NCBI RefSeq assembly: GCF_018882055.1
Contig: NZ_JACVPF010000002.1
Location: forward strand, 496,001-560,000
Reading direction: 5' to 3'
DNA length: 64,000 bases
Source: Polynucleobacter sp. es-MAR-4
GTDB lineage: Bacteria > Pseudomonadota > Gammaproteobacteria > Burkholderiales > Burkholderiaceae
Shown here: positions 1 through 10,404 of the stretch, piece after piece
How positions within the stretch are numbered: the first letter of the stretch is position 1
Layout of the letters: each line of letters begins with the position of its first letter
Notes under the pieces: generated by a model
What the model was told of the DNA's origin: nothing
The model's input: only the letters and a program-made list of their open reading frames with translations
Database searches by the model: none
Program-made: the position numbers and the translations under genes

Positions 1-398
1 CGATCTGAACGAACACCCAAACCACGAGCAGTCAAATCTAATTCGAGGCCAAGTTTCTTAGTGAATTCAGCGCTACCATCACCCAGCATGCGAATCTTTT
101 TACCTACTTTTTGATCGCGACCCCAAGCGCCCATTACAAATGGATCATTTACTGAAATACACCAAATCTCATCAACGCCTTTTGCTTTGATTGCATCAAA
201 GTGCTCAACATAACTAGGAACGTGCTTAGCAGAACAAGTTGGTGTAAATGCACCAGGCAATGCAAAGATCACTACTTTTTTTCCAGCAGTCAATTTCTCA
301 ACTTCAAATGCATTTGGTCCAATAGCGCAACCTTCGCTCGCTTCATCTAGAAACTCGTAAAGAGTAGCGTTTGGTAATTTTTGTCCAACAGCAATCAT
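1..398 (-). CDS. Peroxiredoxin (Prx5-like, AhpC/TSA superfamily), C-terminus outside window
   Basis: Reading the minus strand from the ATG at 398 gives an open frame that runs off the window edge, so only the first 132 or so residues are present. A PGAFTPTCS motif places the peroxidatic cysteine at about residue 55, which is the signature of the Prx5/AhpE-type thiol peroxidases that reduce hydrogen peroxide and organic peroxides in the cytoplasm. A GGAG ribosome binding site lies 5 bases before the ATG. The gene follows ftsZ on the same strand after 111 bases. This ftsZ-peroxiredoxin order is, from memory, usual in Burkholderiaceae, where lpxC comes next. The family is clear; the preferred reductant cannot be told from the sequence. 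Confidence 0.93.
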   Translation of the reverse strand, partial: MIAVGQKLPNATLYEFLDEASEGCAIGPNAFEVEKLTAGKKVVIFALPGAFTPTCSAKHVPSYVEHFDAIKAKGVDEIWCISVNDPFVMGAWGRDQKVGKKIRMLGDGSAEFTKKLGLELDLTARGLGVRSD

Positions 399-428
399 GA
401 CATCTCCAATAAGTAATTGTTATTTAGC

Positions 429-479
429 ATGCCAACGCAAGCGCGGGATTCGTCGTCCGGAGGGGCGCCGCGCTGGCAT
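429..479. repeat. GC-rich imperfect inverted repeat between ftsZ and the peroxiredoxin gene
   Basis: The left arm is ATGCCA (429-434) plus AGCGCGG (440-446) and the right arm is CCGCGCTGGCAT (468-479). The arms pair over 12-13 bases apart from a 5-base bulge (435-439), around a loop of about 21 bases. It is far more GC-rich than its surroundings. In the minus-strand transcript it would form a strong stem after the ftsZ stop and before the peroxiredoxin ribosome binding site. There is no U-run, so it is not a standard intrinsic terminator. It could attenuate, protect a processed mRNA end, or bind protein. Confidence 0.6.
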
Positions 480-509
480 TCTGCATTACCTATTGTATTA
501 AGCAGTTAA

Positions 510-1850
510 TTAATCTGCTTGCTTACGCAAAAAAGCTGGGATTTCATAGTAATCAGCCCCTTTATCCAACATGGTTTTTGCCTGCGGTGAGCTATCAGCA
601 CCTAATGTAGGGGCTGGTGTCGCTTCACGTGAACTACGGAATACACGTGGCAAATCATATTGACTGTAATCAACTCCGCTTGTTGCTGGTTGAGCGGCCA
701 TCGAAGGCGCACTACCCGCACCTGTCATTGCCAAACCAGCGCTAGTGCTCAAAGCTGAATCAAGGCTTACCTTGCTCATTGCTGCCGAAGCGCTTGCTGG
801 AGCAAAGCTATTCAAGTCAGCCATTGTTGGCATCGCATCATGCGTACCAGTAGCTTGTCTCCAAACTACTTCCGGTTGATGATGTTGACGTGCTTGTGGA
901 TTATTCAAGCCAGTAGCCACCACAGTAACGCGCAAGGCATCACCCAAGCTCTCGTCATAGACAGTACCGAAGATTACAGTAGCATCATCTGCAGCATAGC
1001 CACGGATTGCCGCCATCACTTCACGAGTCTCAGACAATTTCAATGAACGGCTAGCGGTGATGTTTACCAATACGCCGCGTGCACCAGACAAATCAACTCC
1101 TTCGAGCAATGGTGAGGCAACTGCAGCTTCAGCAGCCAAACGTGCGCGATCCATACCAGAAACTGTTGCAGTTCCCATCATCGCCTTACCTTGTTCACCC
1201 ATCACTGTTTTCACGTCCTCAAAGTCGACGTTGATCAAACCTTGTACGTTAATGATTTCAGCAATACCTGAAACGGCGTTATGTAATACATCATCAGCGC
1301 ATGCAAATGCCTTATCAAACTCAGCATCTTCACCCATCACTTCAAAGAGTTTTTCGTTGAGAACAACGATCAATGAATCAACATAGGCTTCGAGTTCGGT
1401 GGCGCCATTCTCTGCAACCTTGAGACGCTTCACACCTTCAAAGTCAAATGGCTTGCTGATAACACCAACAGTTAAGATACCCATCTCTTTAGCAACTTGA
1501 GCAACGATTGGAGCTGCACCAGTACCTGTACCACCACCCATACCGGCTGTGATGAATACCATATGTGCACCTTGCAATGTATCCGCAATACGTGCACGAG
1601 CCTCTTCAGCAGAAGCTGCACCGATTTCAGGTTTTGCGCCAGCACCGAGTCCGCTAGAGCCTAGTTGCAAATTCACAGATGCCTCAGAACGCTGTAAAGC
1701 GCCAGCATCGGTGTTCATGCAAATAAACTCTACGCCGTTAACACCGCGACGAATCATATGCTGAACTGCATTACCACCTGCACCACCAACTCCAACCACT
1801 TTAATAATGGTTTTGCCGGCTGTTTCTTGATCTAACATTTCAAATTCCAT
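510..1850 (-). CDS. ftsZ: Cell division protein FtsZ
   Basis: This is the tubulin-like GTPase that polymerises at midcell to form the Z ring. The nucleotide-binding loop GGGTGTG is at residues 105-111, after an N-terminal [11 protein letters not shown] glycine-rich segment. The T7 catalytic region follows, then a variable Ala/Ser-rich linker (about 330-425). The conserved C-terminal peptide [13 protein letters not shown] is the known docking site for FtsA and ZipA. The length of 446 residues is long for the family because of the linker, as is common in Burkholderiales. It is the last division gene of the cluster, 45 bases after ftsA. An AGGAGGGT-like ribosome binding site precedes the ATG. 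Confidence 0.99.
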   Translation of the reverse strand: MEFEMLDQETAGKTIIKVVGVGGAGGNAVQHMIRRGVNGVEFICMNTDAGALQRSEASVNLQLGSSGLGAGAKPEIGAASAEEARARIADTLQGAHMVFITAGMGGGTGTGAAPIVAQVAKEMGILTVGVISKPFDFEGVKRLKVAENGATELEAYVDSLIVVLNEKLFEVMGEDAEFDKAFACADDVLHNAVSGIAEIINVQGLINVDFEDVKTVMGEQGKAMMGTATVSGMDRARLAAEAAVASPLLEGVDLSGARGVLVNITASRSLKLSETREVMAAIRGYAADDATVIFGTVYDESLGDALRVTVVATGLNNPQARQHHQPEVVWRQATGTHDAMPTMADLNSFAPASASAAMSKVSLDSALSTSAGLAMTGAGSAPSMAAQPATSGVDYSQYDLPRVFRSSREATPAPTLGADSSPQAKTMLDKGADYYEIPAFLRKQAD

Positions 1851-1895
1851 ATACCCTCCTAGGTAATAAGTACTACATTGACGACGACGAAAAAC

Positions 1896-3125
1896 TTAAA
1901 AATTTCCTGCGAACCATTCCTTCATGCGCGAAATCACACTTTGCAACGCGCCTGACTGAGATACTCGACGGCCACGCAACAACTGCGCCTGACCTTCCAT
2001 TAATAAACCGATGCTGGTAGCAAAACGAGGGCTACGCAACACTTCATGTAAGTGGCCACGGTACTCAGGAGTACCGATACGTGCCGGGCGCAAGAACACT
2101 TGCTCAGCAAGCTCAACCATGCCTGGCATTAAAGAAGTTCCACCAGTCAGTACGATTCCTGAAGACACCATATCTTCGTAACCTGAATCTCGAACTACGC
2201 CACGCACCAAGGTAAATAACTCTTCTACACGCGGCTCAATGACTGCTGCTAAGGCTTGCTTAGACATTGGGCGCGGTTCGCGATCTCCAACTCCAGGTAC
2301 ATCAATCATGGTGGTTGGGTCGGCCATGTCTTGGCGAGCAATACCATATTGAATCTTGAGATCTTCAGCATCAATCGTCGGCGTACGCAATGCCATCGCT
2401 ATGTCATTGGTAATTTGATCGCCCGCAATCGGAATTACAGCAGTATGACGAATAGAGCCCTGGCAATAGATCGCAATATCAGTTGTACCGCCACCAATAT
2501 CAACCAAGACAACGCCTAACTCTTTTTCATCTTCTGTCAGTACAGCCAAACTGGATGCAAGTGGTTGCAAGATGAGATCGTTTACTTCTAAGCCACAACG
2601 GCGTACACACTTCACAATATTTTGTGCAGCACTAACAGCGCCAGTAACAATATGCACCTTTACTTCTAGGCGTAAACCGCTCATGCCAATTGGCTCGCGC
2701 ACATCTTCTTGTCCATCAATAATGAATTCTTGAACAAGAATGTGAAGGATTTGCTGATCTGTTGGAATATTGATTGCTTTTGCTGTTTCTAGAACACGCT
2801 CAACATCACCAGCACTGACTTCTTTATCGCGAATAGCCACCATACCGCTAGAGTTAAAACTGACAATATGGTTTCCAGCGATGCCAGTAAAGACTTGTAC
2901 GATCTGGCGATCTGCCATGACCTCAGCTTCTTCAAGCGCTTTTTGAATGGACTGGACAGTAGCTTCAATATTGACAACCACACCCTTCTTCAAGCCTTTG
3001 GACGCAGTTTGACCAACGCCAACAACATTAAATTGGCCATCTGGTGCCAATTCAGCAACCAAAGCAACCACCTTGGAGGTCCCAATATCTAATCCGACCA
3101 ATAAATCGCGGTTGTCTTTACTCAT
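1896..3125 (-). CDS. ftsA: Cell division protein FtsA
   Basis: FtsA is the actin-like ATPase that tethers FtsZ filaments to the membrane and recruits later division proteins. The start of the protein shows the phosphate-1 motif VGLDIGTSKV, and DIGGGTTDIAIY in the middle is the phosphate-2 motif. The C-terminal MKEWFAGNF is an amphipathic membrane-targeting helix. Two ATG codons are possible, at 3131 and 3125. I chose 3125 because GAGGA lies 6 bases upstream, while it abuts 3131 directly. This gives 409 residues, a normal length. The gene lies 9 bases after ftsQ and 45 before ftsZ. Confidence 0.98.
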   Translation of the reverse strand: MSKDNRDLLVGLDIGTSKVVALVAELAPDGQFNVVGVGQTASKGLKKGVVVNIEATVQSIQKALEEAEVMADRQIVQVFTGIAGNHIVSFNSSGMVAIRDKEVSAGDVERVLETAKAINIPTDQQILHILVQEFIIDGQEDVREPIGMSGLRLEVKVHIVTGAVSAAQNIVKCVRRCGLEVNDLILQPLASSLAVLTEDEKELGVVLVDIGGGTTDIAIYCQGSIRHTAVIPIAGDQITNDIAMALRTPTIDAEDLKIQYGIARQDMADPTTMIDVPGVGDREPRPMSKQALAAVIEPRVEELFTLVRGVVRDSGYEDMVSSGIVLTGGTSLMPGMVELAEQVFLRPARIGTPEYRGHLHEVLRSPRFATSIGLLMEGQAQLLRGRRVSQSGALQSVISRMKEWFAGNF

Positions 3126-3134
3126 TCTCATTCC

Positions 3135-4001
3135 TCATTGCTTCTGCTCACTTTTTTTGCCATCTGCTTCATTTTTTTTCAAACTTGCCGAAGCAAGATG
3201 TACCGCAAAACCATTTGCATATCGCAGATCAATTGCATCTACACGATTAGCCCACTTTTCTTGAACCTGCGGCCAATATTTAAAGAGGCGCGCGACGCGG
3301 TCCTCGGTTAACGTTTTGTCCGAATTCTCTTCATCTCGACCGAACTCTACCTTCATGCCATTGGATAACTTCACATGCCAGGCATAGCGTTCGGAGAGCG
3401 TTAAGCTTTTTACCTCCGCACTCCAGGGCTTAAACCACGCGTTCGCTTTCTCATATAAACGCATCACTTCTTTGCTGGCATCTTCCGGTCCCGAGAAGTC
3501 GATTAACTGAATACCATCACCGACATCAGAAACGCGCCCAGCAAAGAGTTCTCCATGGGTATTCATTAAGGTATGACTATCAGCCCCACCCCAAGTACCG
3601 AAAGGCTTCTGCTCTTCAATGCTTACAATCAATCCATTGGGCCAGACTCTGCGGACGTTAGCGTGACGAACCCAAGGCATAGACTCAAATCCACGCTTCA
3701 CATCTTCCAATCTCACGCTAAAGAAATTTCCCTGGACTGTTTCTAAGACCTGCTGCTTCACGACCGGCTTATTAATATGTTTGAGCGTTTGCCCAGCTAC
3801 CGGCTCAATGACAACTTGTCGTAAGGCAAAGACAGGTCGCTGACTTAGCCATACCAGAACTCCAACGCACACCATGACTGCAAAACAGCGCATCAAGAAA
3901 CGGCTCAACTTCTGCATCCGCTCTGGATGATTCCAAATTGGGGATGCCAATGAAACAAAGACTTCACCGAAGCCGTTTAAGAAGGCGCTCATTCGACTCA
4001 T
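3135..4001 (-). CDS. ftsQ: Cell division protein FtsQ
   Basis: FtsQ is a bitopic inner-membrane protein that joins with FtsB and FtsL in the divisome. One transmembrane helix near residues 38-55 ([13 protein letters not shown]) follows a basic cytoplasmic tail. A POTRA domain follows ([13 protein letters not shown] onward, including [26 protein letters not shown]), and then the FtsQ beta domain. The last 25 residues are rich in Lys and Glu. The ATG overlaps the ddl stop codon as ATGA, suggesting coupled translation. At 288 residues it is normal for betaproteobacteria. Confidence 0.97.
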   Translation of the reverse strand: MSRMSAFLNGFGEVFVSLASPIWNHPERMQKLSRFLMRCFAVMVCVGVLVWLSQRPVFALRQVVIEPVAGQTLKHINKPVVKQQVLETVQGNFFSVRLEDVKRGFESMPWVRHANVRRVWPNGLIVSIEEQKPFGTWGGADSHTLMNTHGELFAGRVSDVGDGIQLIDFSGPEDASKEVMRLYEKANAWFKPWSAEVKSLTLSERYAWHVKLSNGMKVEFGRDEENSDKTLTEDRVARLFKYWPQVQEKWANRVDAIDLRYANGFAVHLASASLKKNEADGKKSEQKQ

Positions 4002-5011
4002 ATTTGCGCAGCTCTCTTACCGTTTAAGGTCTGACTAATAACCCAGAGAACTAGTTCTGCATATTCAATACCGGCCGCTTTTGCAGCCATTGGAACCAAA
4101 GAATGCGAGGTCATTCCTGGAGAGGTATTCATCTCAAGCAGATAAGGTTTACCCGTTTTTTGATCAAGCATCACATCAGCCCGACCCCAAGTTCTGCAGC
4201 CGAGCGCGCGATAAGCGGCTAATGCCAACTCTTGAACCGCTTTATTTACTTCTGGCGCTAGATCAGTTGGGCACAAGTATTTGGTCTCATCAGAGAAATA
4301 CTTATTATGAAAATCGTAATTGGCTTCTGGTGGAATAATTTTGATTACTGGTAAAGCCTCAGCATCTGCTCCAAATCCAACTAATGGGCAAGTGAGCTCA
4401 TCACCAACAATACAAGTCTCAGCAATCACCTTCTTATCCATTGCGGCAGCTAAGGTATAAGCTGCGGGCAACTCATCGACAGATTTCACTTTAGTCAAAC
4501 CAAGTGAAGATCCTTCATGTGCGGGTTTAACAATCAATGGCAGACCCAGGTGCTTCACCACTGCATTCCAGTCGCTATCAGCCTTCAATTCCTCAAACTC
4601 TGGGGTTGAAAGACCGCTACTGAGCCAAACAAGCTTAGTCGCAATTTTATCGATCGCCAGCGCAGATGCTAGTACACCGCTACCGGTATACGGTAAACCT
4701 AAGAGATCTAGTAAGCCCTGAATCGTGCCATCCTCACCATAACGTCCATGCAAGGAGATAAACACATGGTCAAATTTTTCATTTGCTATTTCAGTTGGGC
4801 AGCGTAAGCCTGGATCAAATGGATGTGCATCTACCCCTTTGGAAAGCAAAGCTTCTAAAACACCTCCGCCAGACATTAGCGAAATCTCACGCTCACCAGA
4901 TCGACCACCAAGCAGTACGCCCACCCGACCAAGAGATTTGACATCTAAGTTTGCGAGCTCTTGCTTTACTCGCTGACCCCAAGAACTCAAAGCCATAGTT
5001 TGATTAGACAT
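3998..5011 (-). CDS. ddl: D-alanine--D-alanine ligase
   Basis: This enzyme joins two D-alanines with ATP to supply MurF. ATP-grasp features are visible: [19 protein letters not shown] near the start, [14 protein letters not shown] in the middle, and [14 protein letters not shown] near the end, which carries the Mg-binding Asn and Glu. The open frame extends to 5032 but the ATG at 5011 is preferred. GTGGAGG lies just upstream and this start gives the usual overlap with murC, whose stop is reached 8 bases later. The resulting 337 residues are a little longer than E. coli DdlB. The position between murC and ftsQ matches ddlB. Confidence 0.97.
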   Translation of the reverse strand: MSNQTMALSSWGQRVKQELANLDVKSLGRVGVLLGGRSGEREISLMSGGGVLEALLSKGVDAHPFDPGLRCPTEIANEKFDHVFISLHGRYGEDGTIQGLLDLLGLPYTGSGVLASALAIDKIATKLVWLSSGLSTPEFEELKADSDWNAVVKHLGLPLIVKPAHEGSSLGLTKVKSVDELPAAYTLAAAMDKKVIAETCIVGDELTCPLVGFGADAEALPVIKIIPPEANYDFHNKYFSDETKYLCPTDLAPEVNKAVQELALAAYRALGCRTWGRADVMLDQKTGKPYLLEMNTSPGMTSHSLVPMAAKAAGIEYAELVLWVISQTLNGKRAAQI

Positions 5012-6440
5012 TTTTTGCCTCCACCAACACATGAGGCAATCCTGAAATCGAGCCTGCGCCCATCGTGATTAAAACATCGCCATCACGCAATAAGGCTCTG
5101 AGTTTTTCTGGCATGTCAGCAACGCTTGGCGCAAAGGCCACAGCCCTGCTGTCTAAGGAGCCAGTCAAATTTTTATCAGCTGCAAGCGCTGCCTTCATGA
5201 GGCTTTGACCATCAGCGCCTGGAATCTTAGCTTCACCAGCTGGATACACCTCAGTTAACACCAGCGCATCAAAGTTTTTCAGCACTTGCACAAATTCACC
5301 AAAGCAATCACGCGTTCTTGTGAAACGATGGGGTTGAAATGCCAATACCAAACGACGATCAGGGTAAGCCCCACGCGCAGCAGATAAGGTAGCTGCCATC
5401 TCAACAGGATGATGTCCGTAATCATCTATCAATGTGAAGCTTCCACCAGATGCGAGCGGGATATCCCCATATCTTTGGAAGCGACGACCAACACCACTAA
5501 ATTCAGATAAAGCCTTCATGATGGCTTCATCGCCAACACCCAATTCCGTTGCAATACCAATTGCCGCTAAGGCATTACGAACGTTATGCAAGCCTGGTAA
5601 ATTTAATTGCACCTCAAGACGCCCCGGCTTATTGCCGTGACGTCGCACAGTTTTACGATCTACCGTAAAGTGCATACGAGTACCTTCAGCGCGCACATTA
5701 CTTGCACGAATATCCGCATCTTCAGATAAGCCATAGCGCAGTACTGGCTGAGATACAAACGGGATAATGTCTCGAACGTTAGCATCATCAATGCACAGCA
5801 CTGCAACACCATAAAAAGGCATACGTTGGATGAACTGGACAAATGCTTGCTTCAATCTCGCCATGTCATGTTGATACGTATCCATATGATCCGCATCGAT
5901 ATTGGTAACTACTTCCATAGCCGGGAATAATTGCAAGAAAGAAGCGTCAGACTCATCAGCCTCAACCACAATGAAGTCACCCTGACCTAATCGTGCATTG
6001 GCGCCGGCAGAATTTAACTTTCCACCGATCACAAAGGTTGGATCTAAACCACCTTCAGCTAAGACTGAGGCAACTAAACTAGTTGTAGTTGTTTTTCCAT
6101 GAGTACCCGCAATCGCAATACCCTGCTTTAAACGCATGAGTTCACCAAGCATGACTGCGCGCTGAATAACAGGAACCTTGGCCGCACGAGCAGCCAGCAC
6201 CTCTGGGTTATTGCCTGCAACCGCAGTAGAAATCACCACCGCCTCTGCAGTACCAATATTTTTAGGATCATGTCCAATATGAATTACCGCGCCCAAATCT
6301 TTTAGGCGCTTAGTTGTAACACCTTCAGTCAAATCGGATCCAGATACCTGATAACCTAGATTCAATAAGACTTCGGCAATACCGCTCATACCCGCACCGC
6401 CGATGCCAACAAAATGTATTTGCTGAACAATATGTTTCAT
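5004..6440 (-). CDS. murC: UDP-N-acetylmuramate--L-alanine ligase MurC
   Basis: MurC adds L-alanine to UDP-MurNAc, the first step of peptide stem assembly in the cytoplasm. The N-terminal [18 protein letters not shown] is the UDP-binding Rossmann motif of Mur[12 protein letters not shown] is the Mur ligase P-loop, followed by the central domain ([12 protein letters not shown]) and the C-terminal domain (DDYGHHPVE). The ATG at 6440 overlaps the murG stop as ATGA and has AGGAG upstream, so the longer open frame to 6467 was rejected. The length of 478 residues is typical. No fusion to Ddl is present. Confidence 0.98.
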   Translation of the reverse strand: MKHIVQQIHFVGIGGAGMSGIAEVLLNLGYQVSGSDLTEGVTTKRLKDLGAVIHIGHDPKNIGTAEAVVISTAVAGNNPEVLAARAAKVPVIQRAVMLGELMRLKQGIAIAGTHGKTTTTSLVASVLAEGGLDPTFVIGGKLNSAGANARLGQGDFIVVEADESDASFLQLFPAMEVVTNIDADHMDTYQHDMARLKQAFVQFIQRMPFYGVAVLCIDDANVRDIIPFVSQPVLRYGLSEDADIRASNVRAEGTRMHFTVDRKTVRRHGNKPGRLEVQLNLPGLHNVRNALAAIGIATELGVGDEAIMKALSEFSGVGRRFQRYGDIPLASGGSFTLIDDYGHHPVEMAATLSAARGAYPDRRLVLAFQPHRFTRTRDCFGEFVQVLKNFDALVLTEVYPAGEAKIPGADGQSLMKAALAADKNLTGSLDSRAVAFAPSVADMPEKLRALLRDGDVLITMGAGSISGLPHVLVEAKNV

Positions 6441-7510
6441 ATACCCACTCCTGCACAGTCTGCACATACTTCAGCCACGCGCTGAGTTGCATGAGGTTTA
6501 GCTAAAGCATGAGCCCGCTCAGCCATCACTTGTAAATCTTGGCGACTAAAGTTTTGAATCATAGATGCCAAATCCTGTGGATTTAGATCTTGTTGCGGCA
6601 ATAGAATGGCCGCATCTGCATCCGACAAAAAACGTGCGTTTGCAGTTTGGTGATCATCAATTGCATATGGAAATGGGATCAAGCAAGATGCAACGCCACA
6701 TGCTGCAATTTCTGATACGGTCATTGCGCCAGAGCGACAGATCACCAAATCTGCTTGAGCATAAGCAGCTGGCATGTCGTCAATGAAAGGGCGAATATCT
6801 GCGGATACACCCAAGTCGGCATAACGCTGCTGTAAATCTACGAGATGCTTATCGCCCGCTTGGTGAATCACATTCGGACGCGCATCTTTATCCATCAATG
6901 CCAAGGCTGCTGGAATCGCTTCATTTAAGGCGGCCGCACCTAAGCTGCCACCAACTACCAAAATCGACAAAGGTCCAGTTCGCATTTCATATCGTTTTGC
7001 TGGCGGACCTACGACTTCGAACTCTTCGCGAATTGGATTTCCCACCCACTCAGCGTGAGTCATCGTGTCTGGAAAACCAGTTAAGGTGCGCATGGCAATT
7101 TTGGCCAGAGCACGATTAGCACTTCCTGCTACAGAATTAGCTTCATGTAGAACTAATGGCTTCTTCAAAAACTTAGTCATTAAGCCACCAGGAAATGTGA
7201 TGTATCCACCCATTCCTAGAACAACATTTGGCTTGATACGGCGCATGATTTTCAAACTCTGAAAACTCGCCCTTGCAAGATTAAATGGCAACATCAATTT
7301 TGCTTTTATACCTTTGCCGCGCAAGCCGCCAAACTCGACCGCTTCAAATGGGAAGTCGCAAGCTTTTACCAAGCGATATTCCATGCCGCTTTGATTACCC
7401 AGCCAAAATACCTTCCAGCCACAGATGCGTAAATATTCAGCGACAGCTAGGCCTGGGAAAATATGCCCCCCAGTACCGCCGGCCATAATCAAAATGGATG
7501 GCTTGGTCAT
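6437..7510 (-). CDS. murG: UDP-GlcNAc:lipid I transferase MurG
   Basis: MurG transfers GlcNAc from UDP-GlcNAc to lipid I, making lipid II at the inner face of the membrane. It is a GT28 enzyme. The N-terminal [19 protein letters not shown] loop, the [13 protein letters not shown] segment and [19 protein letters not shown] are all family signatures, and the C-terminal domain has [16 protein letters not shown] for nucleotide-sugar binding. It has 357 residues, a normal length. It overlaps ftsW upstream and murC downstream by 4 bases each. Confidence 0.98.
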   Translation of the reverse strand: MTKPSILIMAGGTGGHIFPGLAVAEYLRICGWKVFWLGNQSGMEYRLVKACDFPFEAVEFGGLRGKGIKAKLMLPFNLARASFQSLKIMRRIKPNVVLGMGGYITFPGGLMTKFLKKPLVLHEANSVAGSANRALAKIAMRTLTGFPDTMTHAEWVGNPIREEFEVVGPPAKRYEMRTGPLSILVVGGSLGAAALNEAIPAALALMDKDARPNVIHQAGDKHLVDLQQRYADLGVSADIRPFIDDMPAAYAQADLVICRSGAMTVSEIAACGVASCLIPFPYAIDDHQTANARFLSDADAAILLPQQDLNPQDLASMIQNFSRQDLQVMAERAHALAKPHATQRVAEVCADCAGVGI

Positions 7511-8778
7511 AATTTGCCACCCCGCATCAAGATACGGTTTTCATAATCGATACGAAGCAGCATGGCTATTGCAACTGCATTCATTAAAATCCCTGAGCCG
7601 CCATAACTAACTAAAGGAAGAGTCAACCCTTTAGTAGGAAGTAAGCCCAAGTTCACACCCATGTTGATAAATGCTTGCCAACCAATCCATATAGCCACAC
7701 CTTTAGCGGCAAGTCCAGCAAAACTGCGATCTAACTGCAAGGCGGTACGGCCAATGAGGAATGCCCGACGTACGATCCAATAGAACAAAAAGATCATCAC
7801 CACTACACCAACAAATCCAAGCTCTTCACCTATCACGGCCATGATGAAATCGGTATGTGCCTCAGGCAGGTAATGTAATTTTTCAACGCTACCACCTAAA
7901 CCTAACCCAAACCATTCACCACGACCAAATGCCATGAGCGAATGGGTTAATTGATATCCTTTATTTGCTGCATTGTCGACTTGCCATGGATCCATAAAGG
8001 CCAGCATGCGACCGCGACGGAATGGTGAAAGTGCAATCATGGTTGCGCCACTCATTAAACCAACCAAGATTAGGCCGCCAAATAGCTTGGCATTAATTCC
8101 GCCTAAAAACAAAATTCCAAATGCAATTAAAGCAACCACCACAAATGCACCCATGTCAGGTTCGGCCATAAGTAAGCCGCCGACTAAGGCAACAGCGATA
8201 CCCATCGGCAACATACCCTTCACAAATGAGTGCAGATATTCTTGGCGCTGTACTGTGTAGCTTGCAGCAAATATCACTGCAGCAAACTTCATTAATTCAG
8301 ATGGCTGAAAATTCATCAGGCCCAATGGAATCCAACGCTTTGCACCATTTACACCTTTACCAACACCAGGGATGAGTACAGCAATTAATAGCAAGACCGT
8401 GAAACCAAAAATTACTGGTGAATAACGATCCCATACATGAGTTGGGATCTTAAATACCCAAATAGCAACCCCAATGGCAATAGCCAATGAAATGCAATGC
8501 CGAATGAGGAAGAAGTTGCTGCTGTAATTTGCATACTTAGGGCCATCAGCCAAAGTAATAGATGCGGAGTAGACCATCACCAAACCAATCAAGGCTAAAG
8601 ACAGTACTGCCCAAACTAGCAACTGGTCATAGTCCATCATGCGTGAGCGCGTTTGCTCAACACCAGAAACCGCATCTCTTAAGCCGCTGCGGAAATTATC
8701 TATCCCACCTCTGGAGAAATTCCAGAAGCGGCCAAGACCCAAACGATTCTCAGGAAAAAGTTTTTCCTTCAAACTCAT
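7507..8778 (-). CDS. ftsW: Septal peptidoglycan polymerase FtsW (SEDS family)
   Basis: FtsW is the SEDS-family glycosyltransferase that polymerises lipid II at the septum together with FtsI. An N-terminal extension of about 50 residues precedes roughly ten hydrophobic helices. PGVGKGVNGAKRWIPLG, QPSELMKFAAV and the conserved HTDFIMAVIGEELGFVG region are characteristic, and the end has the SYGGSGILMN motif. The total is 423 residues. It overlaps murD and murG by ATGA on either side, in the standard dcw position. Confidence 0.98.
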   Translation of the reverse strand: MSLKEKLFPENRLGLGRFWNFSRGGIDNFRSGLRDAVSGVEQTRSRMMDYDQLLVWAVLSLALIGLVMVYSASITLADGPKYANYSSNFFLIRHCISLAIAIGVAIWVFKIPTHVWDRYSPVIFGFTVLLLIAVLIPGVGKGVNGAKRWIPLGLMNFQPSELMKFAAVIFAASYTVQRQEYLHSFVKGMLPMGIAVALVGGLLMAEPDMGAFVVVALIAFGILFLGGINAKLFGGLILVGLMSGATMIALSPFRRGRMLAFMDPWQVDNAANKGYQLTHSLMAFGRGEWFGLGLGGSVEKLHYLPEAHTDFIMAVIGEELGFVGVVVMIFLFYWIVRRAFLIGRTALQLDRSFAGLAAKGVAIWIGWQAFINMGVNLGLLPTKGLTLPLVSYGGSGILMNAVAIAMLLRIDYENRILMRGGKL

Positions 8779-10394
8779 GCATTAGCTCCTTCGAATTGCA
8801 TTCCCAATTCTTGAACTTCCGCAACAAATGCTTCAGCACGCGCAACGTAATCACTGAACTGATCAAAGCTAGCGCAAGCGGGAGACAGTAAAACGATGTC
8901 GCCAGACTGCGCCCGCTTTGCAGCTTCGGTAACTGCATTTTGCAGAGTCTCACTCATGACGCATGGCACTGAATCAGCCAAAGCTTCAGCAATGATTGGC
9001 CCATCTTTGCCAATTAAGAAAACGCCTTTTACAAAACGTAATGCCGGATCACGTAAAGGGCTAAAGTCCTGACCCTTACCTTCACCACCAGCAATCAACC
9101 AAATGCGTTTACCAGCCTCATTAGCGCTCAGGCCATTTAATGCCGCAACTGTTGCCCCTACATTGGTACCTTTACTGTCATCTACATATTCAACATTCGA
9201 TACGATGGAAACACTTTGAACACGATGAGGCTCACCATGGTAGTCGCGTAAACCATGCAAGAGCATATTCATTGGCAAACCAGCTGCTCGTGCCAGAGCT
9301 AACGCAGCCAAAGCATTCAAAGCATTGTGGCGACCACGAATACGTAAAGCATCGGCAGGTATTAAACGCTTAAGTCTTAATGGCTCTTCCTCTACAACTG
9401 CTGCTTTACGACGGCGTTTTGGTTGAGGCTCAAGATCTTCATCCACTTCTGCCCAGACTAACCAATCAATTCCACCGGCACGTAGATCATGCTCAATGCC
9501 AAAAGCTCCCTGCTCATCAGGACGACTTGCGCCAAAAGTAATAACTGATTTATTTGCTTTTTGCTCGTCAGTCAACAGATTCATTACTAGTGAATCATCA
9601 CGATTCAGAATGCAGATAGTGTCTTGCCCAAAAATATTCGCTTTTGCATCAACATATGCCTGCATATCACCGTGCCAATCCAAATGATCTTGCGTAATAT
9701 TTAATACAGTTGCTGCTGTAGCATTAAAGGTGCTTGTGTAAACCAATTGGAAGCTAGAGAGTTCAAGCACCCAAATCTCAGGCATATCGGCAACTTGATC
9801 GGATTCATCCAGGCAAGACATCAACTTATCTAGAGCTGCTGGGCTGATATTTCCTGCAACAGCAACCCTCTTACCGGCACGCTCACACAGCTGCCCAGTC
9901 AGTGCCGTCGTTGTTGTCTTTCCATTTGTTCCGGTAATAGCCAATAGAGCTGGTTTATATTGAGATTCTTCAACCTGAGCCATGCGATCCAATGCAGCAA
10001 TCGCTCTCGCAAAGAATTCCAACTCTCCCCAGATATCAATATTGGATTCTTGCGCCTTAACCAAGAATGAGGCGATTGGCTCTTGAAGCGGAGATAAACC
10101 AGGACTAATTCCGATGACATCCATCTTCTTTAAATCAATGTTATCAAGGGGCCCAAAGAAGGCTGCTTGAAGTCCTGCAAATTCAAGCTCAGCTAACCAG
10201 GCCCTTTGTCGCTCATTCAGATTTTCGCGATCACGCGTATCAGCCAAACTGACCTTTGCGGCATTCCGTAAACACCACTTTGCCATGGCATAGCCAGACT
10301 CACCCAATCCTAAAATCAAGAAATGTTGAGGTGCTTGATAGCCCTCATCTGCAATGAGCGCTGGGTTAGAGAAGGCTTGGTCTAAGTTATGCAT
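8775..10394 (-). CDS. murD: UDP-N-acetylmuramoyl-L-alanine--D-glutamate ligase MurD
   Basis: MurD adds D-glutamate to UDP-MurNAc-L-Ala. The N-terminal domain has ILGLGESGYAMAKW, the P-loop is GTNGKTTTTALTGQL, and NITQDHLDWHGDM and DDSKGTNVGATVAAL mark the ligase core and C-terminal domain. At 539 residues it is longer than E. coli MurD (about 440). Part of the difference is a charged insert near residues 320-350 (PQPKRRRK followed by an acidic run). Inserts of this kind occur, as I recall, in other Burkholderiales MurD proteins. The gene lies 10 bases after mraY and overlaps ftsW by 4 bases. Confidence 0.97.
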   Translation of the reverse strand: MHNLDQAFSNPALIADEGYQAPQHFLILGLGESGYAMAKWCLRNAAKVSLADTRDRENLNERQRAWLAELEFAGLQAAFFGPLDNIDLKKMDVIGISPGLSPLQEPIASFLVKAQESNIDIWGELEFFARAIAALDRMAQVEESQYKPALLAITGTNGKTTTTALTGQLCERAGKRVAVAGNISPAALDKLMSCLDESDQVADMPEIWVLELSSFQLVYTSTFNATAATVLNITQDHLDWHGDMQAYVDAKANIFGQDTICILNRDDSLVMNLLTDEQKANKSVITFGASRPDEQGAFGIEHDLRAGGIDWLVWAEVDEDLEPQPKRRRKAAVVEEEPLRLKRLIPADALRIRGRHNALNALAALALARAAGLPMNMLLHGLRDYHGEPHRVQSVSIVSNVEYVDDSKGTNVGATVAALNGLSANEAGKRIWLIAGGEGKGQDFSPLRDPALRFVKGVFLIGKDGPIIAEALADSVPCVMSETLQNAVTEAAKRAQSGDIVLLSPACASFDQFSDYVARAEAFVAEVQELGMQFEGANA

Positions 10395-10404
10395 ATTCTT
10401 TGGC

